Source of the DNA: JAJCYL01 sp040222875
GTDB lineage: Bacteria; Bacteroidota; Bacteroidia; Cytophagales; Cyclobacteriaceae
Assembly (NCBI GenBank): GCA_040222875.1
Contig: JAVKCG010000008.1
Coordinates: 1 to 64,000 of the forward strand
DNA length: 64,000 nucleotides
Reading direction: 5' to 3'
In this document: positions 34,937 to 43,001 of the stretch, piece by piece
How positions within the stretch are numbered: the first letter of the stretch is position 1
How the letters are laid out: each line of letters starts with the position of its first letter
Program-made: the position numbers and the translations under genes
The notes under the pieces: model-generated
What the model was told of the DNA's origin: nothing
Databases searched by the model: none
What the model saw: the letters and a program-made list of their open reading frames with translations, nothing else

Positions 34937-35718
34937 TACCTATTGGAGACGTTTTCAATAATAAATGCCAAAGTTAGCAGACTTGAAATCAAACCCATAA
35001 TTGGACCGACATCTCGAATTGCCTCAAAGAATACACGTCTTCTGGGCTCAACGTAAATGATGTCTCCGGGTTCAACGTTCAAGATTGATGCCTTCATGCC
35101 AGAGATCGTCCTTAAATCCACACTAAATACTTCTGGGTTGGTTAAATCACCTCGAATTAACTTAACTGTACTTGACTTCGCTCCCTGACTTATGCCACCA
35201 GCCATCGCAATTATTTCAACAAGAGAAATATTTTCGTTTTGCAGAGTTATGACACTACCTCCAGTCGCTCCCAGCAAAATCACCCTCTTATTAATATATT
35301 GTAATCTAACGAATGAATCTTTATAATATTCATCAAATAGCTGCTCAAGATAGGTTTCAGCTTCTTGAATTGTCATGCCTTCCAGCTTGACAAGTCCTAA
35401 AATGGGCACTTTCACTCTACCATCGACCTGAACTAGATATTCAAATTGCCTTTGATTATTTCTCAAGTTTTGTTGATTCCCCTGGTTATTATTGAACTGA
35501 TTATTGGGGTCAATTATTCTTTCACCATTGTTTGTGAAGACATTTATTTGAACATAATCATTTATTTGTATCACATAATTTTTTTCTGCTTCTCTTACGG
35601 CCTGGGATAAATCATCCGCTCCAAACTCCTCATCTAGCTTAAACATAAAGTCCTGCTTATATGATTTGCATCCTGCTAATATTATTATAAATACCCCTAA
35701 TAGAATACAGTACTTCAA
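34936..35718 (-). CDS. Wza-like polysaccharide export outer membrane lipoprotein
   Basis: A 260-residue protein with a lipoprotein signal (FIIILAGCKSYK, Cys at about residue 17). A Poly_export domain begins YVIQINDYVQINVFTNNGE and runs through VDGRVKVPILGLVKLEGMTIQEAETYLEQLFDEY. An SLBB-like segment (RVILLGATGGSVITLQNENISLVEIIAMAGGIS) follows, then a C-terminal hydrophobic segment. The protein forms the outer-membrane channel with the Wzc-like kinase. An Asn/Gln-rich stretch (FNNNQGNQQNLRNNQRQF) interrupts the first domain and is unusual. The only usable start is TTG at 35718. Confidence 0.9.
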   Translation of the reverse strand: MKYCILLGVFIIILAGCKSYKQDFMFKLDEEFGADDLSQAVREAEKNYVIQINDYVQINVFTNNGERIIDPNNQFNNNQGNQQNLRNNQRQFEYLVQVDGRVKVPILGLVKLEGMTIQEAETYLEQLFDEYYKDSFVRLQYINKRVILLGATGGSVITLQNENISLVEIIAMAGGISQGAKSSTVKLIRGDLTNPEVFSVDLRTISGMKASILNVEPGDIIYVEPRRRVFFEAIRDVGPIMGLISSLLTLAFIIENVSNR

Positions 35719-35767
35719 TGTTTTGATTTTGAATCGTGAGTGCCCAATGTACCAAAAAGAGTTGAAA

Positions 35768-36970
35768 TCAAGCCACAGTTTGGGCAGCTTCTAATGGAGT
35801 ATTAGACAATTGATGTGGCCCATTTTCTAATCTCCCTTCACGCTCTAATGAAATTGGCTTGAACGCTGGGAGAACTTCCTTAATTACCTTTATATAATGA
35901 TCTACAATGATTGATTCGTTGTATTGTGATACAATATGTTTACGACTCATTTCACCCATCTCAATTCGATCATTTGAAGTAAGCCTAAGCATCTTTTTCA
36001 TGTTAGCAGCTAAATCTTTTGGATCTCTAACCTTAAAAAGGAAACCATTCTTGCCATCAAGAACTACGCCTTTGCACCCTGGAACGGCACTGGCTAATAG
36101 TGGTTTGGCCATTGATCCCCCCTCCAGCAATGTTCGTGGTGTTCCCTCACGATAAGAGGGTAACACAATGCAATTGGCTTTAGCAATATAAGTTGAGACA
36201 TCGTCAGACTGACCGAGATAATTAACAAAGCCTTGATCTATCCATTCTTGTAATTGATCTTTTGAAATGCCCCTTTTATGTTTTGGGTCAATGGCACCAA
36301 GCAGTTGAAAGTTAGCATCAATGTTCGCTTCCTTCAATATTCGAATTGCCTCAATGTATTCTTTGATTCCCTTATCTATAAGCAATCTGGCAATTACAAG
36401 AAAAGTAAATTGCCCTGATGGTTTGATACCATTCGGTGAAAACCTATCAACATCAACGCCTGAACCAGGGATAACTGTGGACTTCATGTTCTTTATACCA
36501 ACCCTATTTATAAAATGAGTTTGGTCATCAGCATTTTGAAAGAATACATGGTTGGCTTTGGTAAAAGCAACTTTGTACATCCAAACGGCAAATTTGGTAG
36601 CGAGAGTATCCCATAAAAAGACGGTACCAAGTCCGCTCACATTATTTATAACAGGAATTTTTAGAAAATGCGCTGCCAGTGTCCCGTAGATGTTGGGCTT
36701 AATTGTGAAGTGAAGGATTATGTCAGGATTGGTTTTTTTATAAAGACGCCTAAGCTCAAAAAAGAGGGCTATATCCTTTATCGGATTTACTCCCCTGCTG
36801 TCCATTGTAAGATTCTCAAATTTGCAGCCAACCTCCTTGATTCGATCTGTATATTGATCAGTCGGTGCTATGGCTATAACTTCATGCCCCATCTTCAGTA
36901 AAGCCTTTATCAGACCCATTCTGAAGTTATAGATATTCCATGAAGTATTAAGTACTATTGCGACCCTCAA
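35768..36970 (-). CDS. Glycosyltransferase family 4
   Basis: About 400 residues of GT4 fold. The C-terminal donor domain shows FLVIARLLIDKGIKEYIEAIRIL, LLGAIDPKH and YREGTPRTLLEGGSMAKPLLAS with the usual E-x7-E pair, and an SGVDVDRFSP linker. The frame continues 54 bases upstream to another TTG, adding a hydrophobic stretch. I chose TTG at 36970 because it begins RVAIVLNTSWNIYNFRMGL, the normal beta-1 strand of the family. It is co-directional with the Wza/Wzc pair (about 50 bp upstream), so it probably makes the polysaccharide they export. Confidence 0.87.
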   Translation of the reverse strand: MRVAIVLNTSWNIYNFRMGLIKALLKMGHEVIAIAPTDQYTDRIKEVGCKFENLTMDSRGVNPIKDIALFFELRRLYKKTNPDIILHFTIKPNIYGTLAAHFLKIPVINNVSGLGTVFLWDTLATKFAVWMYKVAFTKANHVFFQNADDQTHFINRVGIKNMKSTVIPGSGVDVDRFSPNGIKPSGQFTFLVIARLLIDKGIKEYIEAIRILKEANIDANFQLLGAIDPKHKRGISKDQLQEWIDQGFVNYLGQSDDVSTYIAKANCIVLPSYREGTPRTLLEGGSMAKPLLASAVPGCKGVVLDGKNGFLFKVRDPKDLAANMKKMLRLTSNDRIEMGEMSRKHIVSQYNESIIVDHYIKVIKEVLPAFKPISLEREGRLENGPHQLSNTPLEAAQTVA

Positions 36971-37113
36971 AACCAAAAGCAAATTTGATAAACACAATAA
37001 AATAACGGAATATTTAAATTTCAAACAACTTTAATGGAATAAAAGCCAGTTCAGTCTGGTAAAATTTAATTAATCCTTCATTTAGAGGAGATTTGTAAAT
37101 AATAATTGACGAA

Positions 37114-38235
37114 ATGGAGCAGGCCGTTAGTGTAGCATTAAAATTAGGATCTCAAAATATTGAAGAAGTCCGGGAACATTTGGACGAACTTGAGTTTCTA
37201 GCCGAGACGATGCGAATATCAGTAAAAAAGCATTTCACTCAAGGGCTTCAAAAGCCAGACACCAAATTTTTCATTGGTAAAGGTAAAGTTCAAGAGATTA
37301 AAGATTTTGCCAAGTCTCGAAATATTGAGACGTTCATTTTTGATGATGACTTAACCCCATCACAATTACGAAATCTTGAAAGGGAACTCAAGGGCAAAAT
37401 TTATGACAGAAGTTTGCTGATACTTGACATTTTTCTGAAAAGGGCGCAAACCGCTCAAGCGAAAGTACAGGTGGAACTAGCAAGGTATGAGTATTTGCTG
37501 CCTCGCTTGACAAGAATGTGGACTCATCTGGAAAGACAGAGAGGTGGCACTTCTACCAGAGGAGGTGCTGGAGAAAAAGAAATCGAGACAGATAAAAGGG
37601 TTATTAGAGGTCAAATAAAATTATTAAAAGATCGACTGGCTAAAATTGAAAAACAGGGCGCTACCCAGAGAAAAAGCCGTGGTAATATAGTCCGGGTGGC
37701 TTTGGTTGGCTACACTAATGTTGGAAAATCAACTCTTATGAATCTGCTCACGAATACAAAAGTTTTAGCCGAAGACAAGCTTTTTGCAACAGTTGATTCA
37801 ACAGTTCGCAAGATTGTGATCAATGATGTGCCCTTCTTAATATCAGATACAGTTGGCTTTATTCGAAAATTACCTCATAGCTTGATTGAATCATTTAAAT
37901 CGACGCTTGATGAGGTGAGGGAAGCAGATATTTTGATTCATTTAGTCGATGTTTCTCACCCACAGTATGAGGATCATATGCAAACGGTGGAAATGACTCT
38001 TGACGAAATTGGTGCTACCAATAAACCAACTCTAGTAGTTTTTAACAAAATTGACAAAGTGGACAAAGTTGATAGATCAAACCTCAATGCAAATTTATTT
38101 CCCGGACGTCAGGCAATTTTAATATCAGCAACAAAAAAGGAAAATATCGACAGGCTGAAGTCCACACTGCATAATGAAGTCGTAAAAAGGCACATGACTA
38201 TTTATCCTAATTATTTGAAAAAGGAGGCCTTCTAA
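37114..38235 (+). CDS. hflX: GTPase HflX
   Basis: A 373-residue HflX, a ribosome-associated GTPase. The N-terminal HflX domain has FFIGKGKVQEIKDF and DDDLTPSQLRNLE, followed by RSLLILDIFLKRAQTAQAKVQVELARYEYLLPRL and the coiled-coil GGTSTRGGAGEKEIETDKR. The G domain has G1 VGYTNVGKSTLMN, G3 DTVGF and G4 FNKIDK. Shorter than the E. coli protein (426), it lacks part of the C-terminal extension, as is common in Bacteroidota. It is divergent from the glycosyltransferase and lies directly before tRNA-Arg. Confidence 0.95.
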   Translation: MEQAVSVALKLGSQNIEEVREHLDELEFLAETMRISVKKHFTQGLQKPDTKFFIGKGKVQEIKDFAKSRNIETFIFDDDLTPSQLRNLERELKGKIYDRSLLILDIFLKRAQTAQAKVQVELARYEYLLPRLTRMWTHLERQRGGTSTRGGAGEKEIETDKRVIRGQIKLLKDRLAKIEKQGATQRKSRGNIVRVALVGYTNVGKSTLMNLLTNTKVLAEDKLFATVDSTVRKIVINDVPFLISDTVGFIRKLPHSLIESFKSTLDEVREADILIHLVDVSHPQYEDHMQTVEMTLDEIGATNKPTLVVFNKIDKVDKVDRSNLNANLFPGRQAILISATKKENIDRLKSTLHNEVVKRHMTIYPNYLKKEAF

Positions 38236-38259
38236 GTAGCTTTGCACCTTTTGAAATTT

Positions 38260-38331
38260 GGCCTCGTAGTTCAATGGATAGAATAGGAGTTTCCTAAACT
38301 CTAGATACAGGTTCGATTCCTGTCGAGGCTA
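38260..38331 (+). tRNA. tRNA-Arg (anticodon CCT)
   Basis: A 72-base cloverleaf can be folded by hand: acceptor 38260-38266 pairs with 38324-38330 (with one G-U), D stem GTTC/GAAT, anticodon stem GGAGT/ACTCT around TTCCTAA (anticodon CCT, reads AGG), and T stem ACAGG/CCTGT with loop TTCGATT. The discriminator is A and CCA is not encoded. Its 3' end is the integration site of the element that follows. Confidence 0.95.
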
Positions 38332-38332
38332 C
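38316..38332 (+). other. attL: 17-bp core in the 3' end of tRNA-Arg
   Basis: ATTCCTGTCGAGGCTAC covers the T-loop end, T stem and acceptor 3' strand of the tRNA. The same 17 bases recur at 47547-47563. The repeat keeps the tRNA intact after integration, as usual for tRNA-targeting tyrosine recombinases. Confidence 0.92.
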
Positions 38333-38366
38333 GATAAAGGTATTTAACGGCACTAAATGAACGCAT

Positions 38367-38397
38367 AAAACCCTGATTTACAGGGTTTTGTTGTTTT
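38367..38397 (+). terminator. Rho-independent terminator after tRNA-Arg
   Basis: A 9-bp perfect stem AAAACCCTG / CAGGGTTTT with a 5-base loop, followed by GTTGTTTTT. It lies inside the element between attL and the integrase gene, so it would stop tRNA read-through into the integrase. Confidence 0.8.
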
Positions 38398-38482
38398 TGG
38401 ATATACCACCAAATACCAAATAATACCGCTTCATGTTTTACACTCTGCTTTACACTTCTTTGAACCCTAATAAGTTCGGAAG

Positions 38483-39673
38483 TTGCCAGCATATCACATA
38501 AACATAGTACATAATTGGCGTAAGACCCGGCACCCGTCCGGTGAGTACTTACTCCATATACGGGTTACTCAAGGCAGGGAATCGATGTACTTAAAAGTTA
38601 TGGAAGATGCGATTCCTCAAAAATTCTCAACTAGATATTGGACAGGACAAACTAATAACTGGATTGCAGAATTTCATCCCAGTGGTTTTGAGATCAACAA
38701 ACTTTTACGTGATGAGATAAATAAGATTTGGAGCTTCATTACAAAACAAAAGGCAAATCATAATAGATCGGTAACCCTGGCTGAAATAAAAGAGGCCTAT
38801 TATTCCAAATCAAAATTCGATCTCACTTTCAATGAATATGCAGTCCGATACATTCGGAGAAACCCTAAGAAACTAGCATACCGAACAATCCAGGTTTACA
38901 AAACATTTCTTAAGCACCTGAATGAATTCAACCCTAAAACCAATTGGTCGGATCTAACACCGGCATTGATAGATCAATTCAATACTTCCCTTCTTAACAA
39001 GAATCTAAAGGGTGCAGCCCGCAAAAAGTACTTTGATAAGTTTGAGGTGGTATATAAAGATGGGTGCAAGCAGCTTCAAATTCCTAAAAATGAGTACTTG
39101 TTCTCCGACCTTACAATCAAGGTTGAGAAGCCCAAGCGAAAAGCGCTATCTGAAAAAGAAATGGAAGAATGGGTAATGGCTGTAGTACCTCCAGAATTAG
39201 AACTTTACAGGGATCAGTTTACATTTCTCCTATATACCGGATTGTACTACAATGACCTGGTTGGTTTGATTAAATCTGAGTGCTTACACACAGCTGACAA
39301 CGGCAAAATGTATATCGAGGGGAATAGGGGTAAAAATGAAGAGCGGTTTATCATTCCGATATTACCATCGGTGATGGCCATGATTCAGAAATATCAACAG
39401 GAAGCTGAAGATTCGTTTTTCCCGAAGTACTTGAGTGAGCAAAAATTCAATATTAAATTAAAAGAGATCGAAATAATTTTAGGTTGGAACTATAGTTTGT
39501 CTAACAAAGTGGGCCGACATTCATTCACTGATTATTTGATTTCTCACGGCTGGCCTCATGCAATGGTTCAAAAAATGCTTGGCTGGAGTAAGCAGGAAAC
39601 CGCAAAACACTACTATGATTTGCACCCAAATCATATTCTTAATTATGCCGAGAGCTCTCCTTTATTAGCTTAA
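38483..39673 (+). CDS. Tyrosine recombinase / integrase (atypical catalytic residues)
   Basis: A 396-residue phage-integrase-family protein. An arm-binding N-terminal domain occupies about residues 1-110, a SAM-like core-binding domain about 110-210, and the catalytic domain about 215-390. The catalytic signature is altered: the first arginine, normally in TGLR, is Tyr255 (TGLYYNDL). The HxxR box reads K342-V-G-R345. The H/W position is Trp368 (MLGW) and the nucleophile is Tyr377. Loss of the first Arg is known from memory in the Bacteroides IntDOT integrase, so the protein is probably active. The start is TTG at 38483; no ATG is available upstream of residue 35. It lies just inside attL. Confidence 0.92.
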   Translation: MPAYHINIVHNWRKTRHPSGEYLLHIRVTQGRESMYLKVMEDAIPQKFSTRYWTGQTNNWIAEFHPSGFEINKLLRDEINKIWSFITKQKANHNRSVTLAEIKEAYYSKSKFDLTFNEYAVRYIRRNPKKLAYRTIQVYKTFLKHLNEFNPKTNWSDLTPALIDQFNTSLLNKNLKGAARKKYFDKFEVVYKDGCKQLQIPKNEYLFSDLTIKVEKPKRKALSEKEMEEWVMAVVPPELELYRDQFTFLLYTGLYYNDLVGLIKSECLHTADNGKMYIEGNRGKNEERFIIPILPSVMAMIQKYQQEAEDSFFPKYLSEQKFNIKLKEIEIILGWNYSLSNKVGRHSFTDYLISHGWPHAMVQKMLGWSKQETAKHYYDLHPNHILNYAESSPLLA

Positions 39674-40416
39674 TCACTCTTACCCTTATTTTCATTTTTG
39701 TGCTGGAGCTGCTCTTTAAATTTTGTTCCCGATACCGTTGTTGAAGTAAACGGAGCATTTGATATATGCAAATCACTGGAGAACATCTCATCGCCCTTTA
39801 AAAAATGTTCACTTTTAAGAAACTCGACCTTTTTAATTGCACTGTTAAGCCACATCCAAAAATCCGTACTTCTATATTCCTTCTCTTCATGATCTTCTAT
39901 AAATTTCCTGTCCTCAGGTTTCATTTTCATTTCCTTTCGCCAGGCCTTCCCCTTTTCATAAGATTCGTCCCAAAGTTTTTTGAATTCACTCTTGATTATT
40001 AATTCACAATCACCGTGGTTATAGAATTTTTTTAGAATTTGAATACACCATTCTTGTACCCCTATCAAATTTTGAAGTTGGAATGCATATGTACTTGCAA
40101 TAACACTTTTATCGTAGACCAATTTGTCTAACCGATCACTCATTTTTTTAAGTTTTTCATTTTCAATGGAAAGAGATTTCAGTCGATCTTTTAGGGCATG
40201 CAACTCATTAGGATCTGCATCAATAGCCAACAAGTAAGTAATCGGGCAATCAAAAATTTTGCATAGTTCCATTAATCTTTCGTAAGTCAATGAAGTATGC
40301 CCCTTTTCCAGACGATTATAATTACCCTTAGTGATCCCTAAAGCAGTAGCCACATTTTCTTGACTCAGCCCCCTGGATTTCCTTGACTTAACTATTCTGC
40401 TGATAATTTCTTCCAT
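39670..40416 (-). CDS. XRE-family transcriptional regulator with long C-terminal domain
   Basis: A 248-residue protein with an N-terminal HTH_3 domain (about residues 8-62: RKSRGLSQENVATALGITKGNYNRLEKGHTSLTYERLMELCKIFDC). A coiled-coil region follows (LKDRLKSLSIENEKLKKMSDRLDKL) and then a basic/acidic C-terminal half of unknown fold. It is divergent from the excisionase-like gene across a 133-bp region that holds a long inverted repeat, so it is the natural repressor of the element's lytic/replicative genes. The C-terminal half shows no obvious LexA-type self-cleavage signature. It ends convergently with the integrase (4-base overlap). Confidence 0.88.
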   Translation of the reverse strand: MEEIISRIVKSRKSRGLSQENVATALGITKGNYNRLEKGHTSLTYERLMELCKIFDCPITYLLAIDADPNELHALKDRLKSLSIENEKLKKMSDRLDKLVYDKSVIASTYAFQLQNLIGVQEWCIQILKKFYNHGDCELIIKSEFKKLWDESYEKGKAWRKEMKMKPEDRKFIEDHEEKEYRSTDFWMWLNSAIKKVEFLKSEHFLKGDEMFSSDLHISNAPFTSTTVSGTKFKEQLQHKNENKGKSD

Positions 40417-40486
40417 GCTTTAAAGGTATAGAACCAAAATGAATATCGGTTTCGAGTTATCAAAAAACATCATCTGAACATTTTTG

Positions 40487-40529
40487 AGTTGCCAATAAAC
40501 AAAACTTTTGTTATTATTGTGCGGCAACT
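40487..40529. promoter_or_regulatory. Divergent operator between repressor and excisionase-like gene
   Basis: An inner palindrome AACAAAA-C-TTTTGTT (40498-40512, perfect 7-bp arms) sits inside wider arms AGTTGCC (40487-40493) and GGCAACT (40523-40529). The position between divergent regulator and excisionase-like genes is what a master operator would have. Confidence 0.55.
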
Positions 40530-40549
40530 ATTAAAATCTATTTACTCAT

Positions 40550-40827
40550 ATGGAAGCAATCGTCAAACAAGTTATTGAAGTCCCTAAAGAGACGTTTGAA
40601 AACCTTTTATTCAAGCAGGATTGCATACTAGAAAAAATTAATAATATGAATAGAGAAGGTCAATCCATAACCAAAGAATGGTTGTCTCCCAAAGAGTATA
40701 TGGAAGCCATCAACATTAAAAGAACTCGATTTGAAGGAATGAAGAGTGCATTGCGCACTAAAAAATCGGGAGAAAACTTTATGTGCATCTGTCAGAAATT
40801 AACAGATACTTCAACAACGAACTATAG
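40550..40827 (+). CDS. Excisionase-like HTH protein, apparently frameshifted in an A6 run
   Basis: The ATG at 40550 reads MEAIVKQVIEVPKETFENLL...WLSPKEYMEAINIKRTRFEGMKSALRTKK, a MerR/excisionase-type HTH_17 start. At 40760-40765 (six A) the frame continues as 0-frame residues SGENFMCICQ... and runs into a terminator (stop 40879). In the -1 frame the sequence reads KIGRKLYVHLSEINRYFNNEL and ends at TAG 40827, exactly the wing and C-terminus expected of this family. The terminator stem begins 11 bases later. So the true product seems to need one extra A or a -1 shift. Sequencing error, mutation or programmed slippage are all possible. In the 0 frame as sequenced, the longer ORF ends at 40879. 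Confidence 0.75.
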
Positions 40828-40837
40828 AGCAATAAAA

Positions 40838-40875
40838 AACCCTCGAACGGCCATTCAAGGGTTAAATGTCTTTTT
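40838..40875 (+). terminator. Rho-independent terminator after the excisionase-like gene
   Basis: Stem AACCCT-C-GAA / TTC-A-AGGGTT (9 pairs, one mismatch), loop CGGCCA, then AAATGTCTTTTT. It overlaps the 0-frame end of the excisionase-like ORF, which supports the earlier stop at 40827 as the real gene end. Confidence 0.7.
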
Positions 40876-40899
40876 GTAAACAAAAACAACTATATAATT

Positions 40900-41403
40900 A
40901 TGAATACAAATCTATTCAACTTGGCCGCCATTCACAACCCGGCCAATCCTGAGAACAATGTTAGTCTCAACAAAACAGTTCAAGATTTTTTGTACTGGCA
41001 TGGAGAAGAGGATAATGATATCCTTAACATGCTGGAAATGTGCTGGCAAAGCTATTTAAGAACCCGATTTCTGGATCTGGAATTTGCCAGTGAGCACTAT
41101 GATGCATATCTCAATTTATGTCAACTGGTTATTCGGCTCAGAAACTTAAAAGTCGATCCCAGAATATGTGAAAGTGAAGTTGTAAAAGAAAGGCTTAAAA
41201 GTAAACAACAGAAAACAGGAAATGGAAAAACCATTGTTGATGAGGTTGAAGAGATTACAGATTCTCTAGCCAGCATAGTTGCAAGGGAAAGAATCGAAGA
41301 TTTGACGAACGTATATAATCGATTGAACCATCATAAAATATCAGTCATCTACCTATTTGATGAATTAAGGAAAACATTGGAAAATTCGAAAACAGGGGCT
41401 TAA
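40900..41403 (+). CDS. Hypothetical protein of the element
   Basis: A 167-residue soluble protein (MNTNLFNLAAIHNPANPENNVSLNKTVQDFLYWHG..) with no motif I can name. It has a helical N-terminal half (DILNMLEMCWQSYLRTRFLDLEFASEHYDAYLNLCQLVIRLRNL) and a charged, probably coiled-coil C-terminal half (VVKERLKSKQQKTGNGKTIVDEVEEITDSLASIVARERIEDLTNVY). It lies between two terminators, 72 bases after the excisionase-like stop, and has its own terminator directly over its stop codon. Neighbours are replication and control genes, so a regulatory or replication-accessory role is possible. Confidence 0.8.
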   Translation: MNTNLFNLAAIHNPANPENNVSLNKTVQDFLYWHGEEDNDILNMLEMCWQSYLRTRFLDLEFASEHYDAYLNLCQLVIRLRNLKVDPRICESEVVKERLKSKQQKTGNGKTIVDEVEEITDSLASIVARERIEDLTNVYNRLNHHKISVIYLFDELRKTLENSKTGA

Positions 41404-41417
41404 TGCCCCTTTTTTTC
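41394..41417 (+). terminator. Rho-independent terminator overlapping the 41403 stop
   Basis: Stem AGGGGC / GCCCCT with loop TTAAT, followed by a run of seven T (41410-41416). The stop codon of the 167-residue gene lies in the loop. Confidence 0.85.
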
Positions 41418-41427
41418 TATTAAATAA

Positions 41428-42747
41428 GTGAAAGCAAATACACCATATCTCCGCATTGGTATTCAGTATTACAAGATCATCAATCAGCCCCTATCTAAGG
41501 ACACTATCAGACGCATAGTTCCTTGGAACAAGGATGCTATCATCATTGATGAATTGGATGCAAAGGCTTCACAGTCTGAGATTAGGGATTTTCTGAAAAC
41601 GATTCCCAAATTCGATGGATTTTGTATACGGCCAAATCACCTGGAATATCAACGAGAAATTGACGGCTTTTACAATTCTTATGAACCGTTCAATCATAAA
41701 TCAAAACCGGGGCAATGTGACTTAACTATACAGTTCCTTAAGCACATTTTTAATGAGCAAATTGATTACGGCCTCGATTACCTCAAATTAATACTGGAAA
41801 AGCCCGAACAGATATTACCGATTCTTTGTCTGGTAAGTAAAGATCGAGAAACGGGAAAAACCACCTTCCTGGACTGGCTCAAAGCCATTTATTGTGATAA
41901 TATGACCATCAATTCAAATCAAGACTTTGAGTCAACTTTCAATAGTGATTGGGCCACTAAGCTAATTATCGGGATTGATGAAACTTTTCTGGAGAAAAAG
42001 GAAATCGGTGAAAAACTTAAGCACCTGAGTACAGCCAAGAGATTCAAATTAGAGGCCAAGAATAAGGACAAAAAGGAAACTGAGTTTTTTGGCAAGTTCA
42101 TCATGTGCAGTAACAATGAGAACTCGTTTATCCGAATCGATAAAGAGGAAACCAGGTATTGGGTAAGGAAAGTGCCTTCGATCCCAAGTGATAGTAAAAC
42201 GGATAATTTTCTGAGCAAGCTGATCAAAGAAATCCCGGCTTTTTTACAATTCCTGATTGATAGACCATTATCCACCAAGTGCAAAACACGGATGTGGTTT
42301 GATGCTAAAGAATTAGAAACCGATGCACTGAAAAGCCTGAAGTACCGGAGCAAAGGACTCTTGGAGCTGGAATTAGAGAATGTGATCAAAGAGTATATAG
42401 AGGGCTTTGAACTTGATGCGGCCAAGCTATCCTCGTATGACTTGATTTCAATGCTCAAAGGCTCATCGATCCGTGGAATTAACCGACATCAGATCGAAAC
42501 CATTTTGAGAGAAAATTGGGGGCTTGAGAGTAAAAACTCAAGCTATCCATACTATTCCTGGATTGATAATGGCAACGGAGATATGTACAAGCATTCATCA
42601 ACCCGTAAGCGTAGGTTTTACACTATACCAATTGAACTATTCCAAGAAATCGGCTCAAATAAAAACGAAAAAAACGGCCAAGCAAATTATGATGCTTCTA
42701 AAATGGCTGTTGATACCGTTGATTCTCGAAAAAAAGTAGTTAAATGA
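41428..42747 (+). CDS. SF3-type helicase (DUF5906-like primase-helicase)
   Basis: A 439-residue protein. It has Walker A SKDRETGKTTFLDWL (137-151), Walker B KLIIGIDE (178-185) and superfamily-3 motif C KFIMCSNNEN (223-232), the layout of phage and plasmid replicative helicases of the primase C-terminal type. The segment before Walker A (DYLKLILEKPEQILPILCLVSKD) is the classic D5/DUF5906 lead-in. The N-terminal 100 residues have no primase motif, so priming may be supplied by the Toprim gene downstream. The C-terminus ends SRKKVVK. The start is GTG at 41428, just after a terminator. It is expected to unwind the element's replication origin. Confidence 0.88.
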   Translation: MKANTPYLRIGIQYYKIINQPLSKDTIRRIVPWNKDAIIIDELDAKASQSEIRDFLKTIPKFDGFCIRPNHLEYQREIDGFYNSYEPFNHKSKPGQCDLTIQFLKHIFNEQIDYGLDYLKLILEKPEQILPILCLVSKDRETGKTTFLDWLKAIYCDNMTINSNQDFESTFNSDWATKLIIGIDETFLEKKEIGEKLKHLSTAKRFKLEAKNKDKKETEFFGKFIMCSNNENSFIRIDKEETRYWVRKVPSIPSDSKTDNFLSKLIKEIPAFLQFLIDRPLSTKCKTRMWFDAKELETDALKSLKYRSKGLLELELENVIKEYIEGFELDAAKLSSYDLISMLKGSSIRGINRHQIETILRENWGLESKNSSYPYYSWIDNGNGDMYKHSSTRKRRFYTIPIELFQEIGSNKNEKNGQANYDASKMAVDTVDSRKKVVK

Positions 42748-42766
42748 TTAATAATCAAGTTATTAA

Positions 42767-42880
42767 GTGTCAACAAGCAATCAACGTTGGTATCAACAAG
42801 CTGTCAACATCAAAATTATCTAAACCAAAAAGTTCAACATCCATCAGACGTTGTTGACACTTCGTTGACAGGTTGTTGAT
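42767..42880. repeat. Cluster of GTTGAC/GTTGAT motifs in the inter-replication-gene region
   Basis: In 254 bases of non-coding DNA, GTCAACAAG-like motifs occur on both strands. ATCAACAAGCTGTCAAC (42792-42808) is the inverted partner of GTTGACAGGTTGTTGAT (42864-42880), 16 of 17 matching. GTGTCAACAA (42767-42776) pairs with TTGTTGACAC (42851-42860). Further TCAACG and TTCAAC sites occur nearby. The spacing and position, between an SF3 helicase and a Toprim protein gene, fit iterons of a replication origin (inference). Confidence 0.6.
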
Positions 42881-43001
42881 AGGTTAATAAACTGTATATC
42901 AAAAGGTTAAATAAAATATTCAACGTTCAACGGCATTTTTAAAAAACTCAGAATGTGTAAGGCTGCTATCTGAAAAAGAAAAATGTACTAATCGAATAAA
43001 A

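Noticed and set aside
35768..37024. Longer glycosyltransferase starting at TTG 37024
   Set aside because: The extra 18 residues are hydrophobic and lie before the normal first beta strand; TTG at 36970 fits the family better, although the longer form is not excluded.
40766..40879. 0-frame C-terminus of the excisionase-like gene (SGENFMCICQ to LNVFL)
   Set aside because: It runs through a rho-independent terminator stem and does not resemble the family; the -1 frame ends with a family-like wing at 40827.
41919..42458. Antisense frame of 179 codons within the helicase gene
   Set aside because: Serine/leucine-rich composition typical of an antisense shadow; the helicase has Walker A, B and motif C.
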